From an uncultured Clostridia bacterium (GTDB lineage Bacteria > Bacillota > Clostridia > Christensenellales > Aristaeellaceae): a stretch of DNA of 8,365 bases. The stretch covers positions 1 to 8,365 of the forward strand of contig CALCTW010000091.1 in NCBI GenBank assembly GCA_937907055.1, read 5' to 3'. A program made the translations under genes and the position numbers. The notes under the pieces were generated by a model. It was not told the DNA's origin, did not search any database, and saw only the letters and a list, made by a program, of their open reading frames with translations. Shown here one piece after another: positions 5,647 through 8,365 of this stretch (the first letter of the stretch is position 1; each line of letters begins with the position of its first letter).

Positions 5647-5931
5647 TCAGAGCCACTCATCGTCCTCGTCCATTTCCAGCCATTCTTCTATTTCTTCTTC
5701 CTCTTCGATCTCGTCATCCTCTTCATCATCGGACGCGTACCGCGGGGAACCGGGGTTAAAGACGCGGTTCATCTTTTTCATCCCGATGGAGACATCGATG
5801 GTGGAACGGTTCTCGAGTTCCTGACAGATGCATGCCAGTTCTTCTTCGGAATACAGCTCCTGCTGATCCTGCAGGATCATGAGCAGGTCATCGGTAGCGG
5901 TTTCGCGGATCTCCTGAATGAATTCATCCAT
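5647..5931 (-). CDS. Small acidic protein of unknown function, last gene of the prfB-tsaD operon
   Basis: A 94-residue protein I do not recognise. Residues 1-43 look fully helical and end in LYSEEELACICQELENR (26-42), a pattern of aromatic-xxEE followed by ELxxR that recurs in short helical modules of many Bacillota proteins. Residues 44-67 form a linker with a basic patch (MKKMNRVFNPGSPRY). Residues 68-94 are a tail made almost entirely of Asp and Glu plus two Trp. No signal peptide or membrane span is seen. The ATG at 5929-5931 is chosen because AGAAGG (5941-5946) lies 9 bases upstream; a GTG at 5938-5940 in the same frame is too close to that site. It begins 17 bases after tsaD and precedes the operon terminator. 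The strongly acidic tail might mimic nucleic acid or bind a basic partner, but that is a guess. Confidence 0.75.
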   Translation of the reverse strand: MDEFIQEIRETATDDLLMILQDQQELYSEEELACICQELENRSTIDVSIGMKKMNRVFNPGSPRYASDDEEDDEIEEEEEIEEWLEMDEDDEWL

Positions 5932-5948
5932 GGAACGCACCTTCTTTC

Positions 5949-7007
5949 TCAGATCAGTCGCAGCGCGGGGACCGCGTTGAGGGTCAGATCGGCGTATTCG
6001 CCTTTCATCAGACGCCAGTAGGCGGCGGAGCCGATCATGGCGGCGTTGTCACCGCACAGCTTCAGCATGGGCAGATACAGGGGAATGCCGCGCTTGTCGC
6101 AGGCCTTCTGCATCTCCGCGCGGAGCAGGCTGTTGGCGCTCACGCCGCCGGCCAGCGCCAGCTTGCGGATGTCAAGATCACGGGCGGCCAGCATGGTCTT
6201 ATCCACCAGCTGCCCCACCACCGCGGCACGGAAGGAGGCGGCCAGATCGGCCTTCCGGATCTCCTCGCCCTTTTGCTGCTTGTTGTGTACAGCGTTGATG
6301 AAAGCGGTCTTGAGACCGGAAAAACTGAAGTCATAGATCCCCTGTGTTTTGGGACGGGGAAGGGGCAGATATTTGGGATCGCCCTCATTGGCGATCCTGT
6401 CCAGCAGCGGTCCGCCGGGGTAGGGGATATCCAGCACGCGCGCGGCCTTGTCAAAGGATTCACCCGCGGCGTCATCCTGTGTGCAGCCCAGCAACCTGTA
6501 TACGCCGAAATCCTCCACCTGCAGCAGATGGCTGTGACCGCCGCTGACCACAAGACAGGTGAAGGGCGGCTCCAGATCCGGGCTGGTAAGGTAGTTGGCG
6601 CAGATGTGGCCTTCGATATGGTTGACGGGGATGAGCGGCTTTCCGGCCGCGAAGGCCAGCGCCTTGGCGGCAGTCACGCCGGTGAGCAGCGCGCCCACAA
6701 GCCCGGGGCCGTAGGTCACGCCGATGGCGTCCACATCATCAAGGGTCATGCCCGCGTCCTCAAGCGCCTTGTCCACGATCCGGTCCACCGTCTCCACATG
6801 GGCGCGGCTGGCGATCTCCGGCACCACGCCGCCGTACAGGGCGTGCATGTCGATCTGGGAGAAGACCGCGTTTGACAGAATGCGCCGTCCGTCTTCCACG
6901 ACGGCGGCGGCTGTTTCATCACAGCTGGATTCGATCGCAAGGATGCGAACATGCTCTTTTAAGCGCAGTTCAGCGATCTGCTGCGCGCTGCGCGCTTCAT
7001 AGGTCAT
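5949..7007 (-). CDS. tsaD: tRNA N6-threonylcarbamoyladenosine synthase subunit TsaD
   Basis: TsaD transfers the threonylcarbamoyl group from threonylcarbamoyl-AMP to A37 of ANN-decoding tRNAs, together with TsaB and TsaE, in the cytosol. The Kae1/YgjD fold is clear: IESSCDETAAAVV (25-37), the metal-binding HIEGH with His130 and His134, VVSGGHSHLL (153-162), GESFDKAARVL (182-192), FSFSGLKTA (227-235), GGVSAN (287-292), and CGDNAAMIG (318-326) with the third ligand Asp320. At 352 residues it is slightly longer than typical because of a 19-residue N-terminal extension before the usual start. No ATG, GTG or TTG lies between in frame, and the chosen ATG overlaps the upstream stop by four bases (ATGA), with AAGGA 9 bases upstream, so the extension looks genuine. 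tsaB, tsaC and tsaE are not in the window. Confidence 0.97.
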   Translation of the reverse strand: MTYEARSAQQIAELRLKEHVRILAIESSCDETAAAVVEDGRRILSNAVFSQIDMHALYGGVVPEIASRAHVETVDRIVDKALEDAGMTLDDVDAIGVTYGPGLVGALLTGVTAAKALAFAAGKPLIPVNHIEGHICANYLTSPDLEPPFTCLVVSGGHSHLLQVEDFGVYRLLGCTQDDAAGESFDKAARVLDIPYPGGPLLDRIANEGDPKYLPLPRPKTQGIYDFSFSGLKTAFINAVHNKQQKGEEIRKADLAASFRAAVVGQLVDKTMLAARDLDIRKLALAGGVSANSLLRAEMQKACDKRGIPLYLPMLKLCGDNAAMIGSAAYWRLMKGEYADLTLNAVPALRLI

Positions 7008-7747
7008 TCGTTTTTGTCCTTCTTAAACTTGAAATACAGAATGATCAGGCACAACATGATGCCGAAGATGGGCAGCTCCGCCCAGAGCAGCTTTCCGGCA
7101 TAGGCCTCAAAGAAACTCTGCGGCATGAATGCCATCAGGGGGAAGCTGTTGTCCAGCAGCCAGTAATCATTGCCGGTGAATATCAGGGTGTGCGCCTGAT
7201 AGAAGAAACCGTTAAAGTCGATCACAGCCCACAGCGCGACGGCCAGCACCATGACGATCAGGAGAACGCAGGCCATCATGAACCCGAAAAGCACTTCCTT
7301 TGCCGGGAAGGGCTTCTTTTTCAGACGGCAGAAGATGTACAGCCCGGCCAGCACGGCCAGCGCGCCGCCGCCGCCGAAATAGCGCGCGCGGATCAGGAAC
7401 ATCGTGATCCCCCGCACATCCTTCAGATGCACGTTCTGCTTGCTTTCGCCGTTCTTGCCGGCGGTGTCCGAAAAGGCGGGCACAAGATTGCCCTCGCTGT
7501 CCCGGATCACGCACATCTCGCCCTGACCGCTCAGATAATTGCACAGCGATACGGCATAGGCGCCGTACTGAGAGGGCGCGATGCCCTTCTCCATCAGGAT
7601 CTGTTTGTTTTCAGACGGCAGTTCCCCAAACAGACTGCCCATCGTGGCGCTGTTCAGCACAGTGCTCGCGGCGACCGAGCAGATCAGCGAAAACAGGGCG
7701 ATAAAGGCAACGATCGTGAAAAAAACTTTTTTCAGTGCGTTGTTCAT
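7004..7747 (-). CDS. Four-helix membrane protein, TIGR01906/DUF1461-like
   Basis: A 247-residue integral membrane protein with four predicted spans at about residues 8-28, 125-141, 152-176 and 222-240, and a large extracytoplasmic loop between the first two. The segment HTLIFTGNDYWLLDNSFPL (186-204), just before the last span, and the FMPQSFFEAYA after it resemble the signature of the TIGR01906/DUF1461 family, where an FFTG...W motif is followed by a phenylalanine-rich stretch. This family is widespread in Bacillota and has no established function known to me. The short C-terminus is basic (KFKKDKNE). It starts 4 bases after the prfB stop with only a weak ribosome site, and its stop overlaps the tsaD start, so expression is coupled to both neighbours. 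Family assignment is from memory and moderately sure; the CDS itself is secure. Confidence 0.85.
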   Translation of the reverse strand: MNNALKKVFFTIVAFIALFSLICSVAASTVLNSATMGSLFGELPSENKQILMEKGIAPSQYGAYAVSLCNYLSGQGEMCVIRDSEGNLVPAFSDTAGKNGESKQNVHLKDVRGITMFLIRARYFGGGGALAVLAGLYIFCRLKKKPFPAKEVLFGFMMACVLLIVMVLAVALWAVIDFNGFFYQAHTLIFTGNDYWLLDNSFPLMAFMPQSFFEAYAGKLLWAELPIFGIMLCLIILYFKFKKDKNE

Positions 7748-7751
7748 GGGC

Positions 7752-8365
7752 TTACTGCATCTTCAGGTAGGAGGTGGTGAAGCCTTCGAGGTTGCCGTCC
7801 ATCACGTCATCGATGTTGCCCATCTCATAGCCGGTGCGGTGATCCTTTACCATGGTGTAGGGCTGGAACACGTAGGAACGGATCTGGCTGCCCCATTCGA
7901 TCTTCTTCATTTCGCCCTTGATATCGGCCATTTCCTGTTCCTTCTCGCGTTCGCGCAGTTCCAGCAGCTTGGCCTTGAGCATCTTGATACAGGTGGCGCG
8001 GTTCTGCACCTGGTCGCGTTCGGTCTGGCAGGAGACCACGATGGTCACATCATCCTTGACATAGGTCATACGCACGGCGGAGGAGGTCTTGTTAACGTTC
8101 TGTCCGCCCGCGCCGGAGGAGTGATAGGTGTCTACGCGCACATACTTCATATCGATCTCGATCTCGCTGTCATCATCGGCCAGCATGGGCGCGACATCCA
8201 GAGAGGAGAAGGAGGTGTGACGGCGGGCATTGGCATCGAAGGGGGAGATGCGCACCAGGCGGTGCACGCCCTTCTCGCCGCGCAGATAGCCGTAGGCATG
8301 GTCGCCGCTCACTTCAAAGGTGACAGACTTGATGCCGGCTTCATCGCCGTCCAGCAGGTCCAGCA
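7752..8365 (-). CDS. prfB: Peptide chain release factor 2 (RF2), C-terminal part, cut by window edge
   Basis: RF2 recognises UAA and UGA in the ribosomal A site and triggers hydrolysis of peptidyl-tRNA. About 203 residues are visible. They include the stop-codon-reading tripeptide SPF (codons at 8238-8246) within RISPFDANARRHTSF, which separates RF2 from RF1, and the catalytic GGQ (8100-8108) within SSGAGGQNVNKTSSAVR, whose glutamine is normally methylated by PrmC. The C-terminus carries the RF2 hallmarks WGSQIRSYVFQPY and VKDHRT. The start lies beyond the right edge, so the usual programmed frameshift near codon 25 cannot be checked. It heads a minus-strand operon with a membrane protein, tsaD and a small acidic protein. 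Confidence 0.97.
   Translation of the reverse strand, partial: LDLLDGDEAGIKSVTFEVSGDHAYGYLRGEKGVHRLVRISPFDANARRHTSFSSLDVAPMLADDDSEIEIDMKYVRVDTYHSSGAGGQNVNKTSSAVRMTYVKDDVTIVVSCQTERDQVQNRATCIKMLKAKLLELREREKEQEMADIKGEMKKIEWGSQIRSYVFQPYTMVKDHRTGYEMGNIDDVMDGNLEGFTTSYLKMQ

Noticed and set aside
5405..5656. An 83-codon minus-strand frame covering the terminator and abfA start
   Set aside because: It reads through the terminator hairpin and into abfA out of frame; the abfA frame and ribosome site explain this region.
5688..5742. The TCT/TTC-rich run as a simple-sequence repeat or regulatory tract
   Set aside because: It is the complement of the Asp/Glu codons in the acidic tail of the small protein and needs no separate explanation.
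6872..7780. A 302-codon plus-strand frame antisense to tsaD, the membrane protein gene and the end of prfB
   Set aside because: It spans three well-supported minus-strand genes, and its His/Gln/Arg-rich product has no recognisable fold or start signal.

Overview
The window looks like ordinary chromosome from a moderately GC-rich member of the Bacillota, class Clostridia, probably a gut or rumen type; that placement is inferred. The grounds are an exact HrcA/CIRCE operator, sigma-A promoters with 17-18 bp spacers, strong AGGAGG-type ribosome sites, a two-gene SmsC-SmsB (minimal SUF) iron-sulfur system, and a small Cys-rich protein and a TIGR01906/DUF1461-type membrane protein of kinds common in Clostridia. 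I see no insertion sequence, prophage, CRISPR array, tRNA or rRNA.

Layout, left to right. On the minus strand at 1-261 is the start of htpG (Hsp90), cut by the window edge. It is read from a near-consensus promoter with a perfect CIRCE operator directly upstream (374-400). Divergently on the plus strand, a MATE-family efflux transporter (557-1942) has its own promoter. Its stop codon lies inside the -35 box of a strong promoter for the next two genes, a SufC-type ATPase (2016-2756) and a short SufB/SufD-type scaffold (2756-3676). These overlap by one base and form a compact iron-sulfur cluster assembly operon. A long symmetrical hairpin (3707-3738) ends this operon and also the convergent minus-strand transcript.

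On the minus strand, reading right to left, there are two transcription units. The first starts outside the window with prfB (release factor 2, 7752-8365, partial). It continues through a four-helix membrane protein (7004-7747), tsaD (t6A tRNA modification, 5949-7007) and a small acidic protein (5647-5931), and ends at a hairpin terminator (5561-5607). The gaps or overlaps are +4, -4 and +17 bases, so it reads as one operon joining translation termination and decoding fidelity. The second unit is abfA, an intracellular GH51 alpha-L-arabinofuranosidase (4045-5514), followed 3 bases later by an 87-residue protein with eight cysteines (3778-4041).

Nothing here is a clearly undescribed multi-gene system. 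The items most worth a second look are the position of CIRCE upstream of the htpG promoter, the minimal SmsCB operon and its promoter-leader structure, and the two small uncharacterised proteins, one Cys-rich behind abfA and one acidic behind tsaD.
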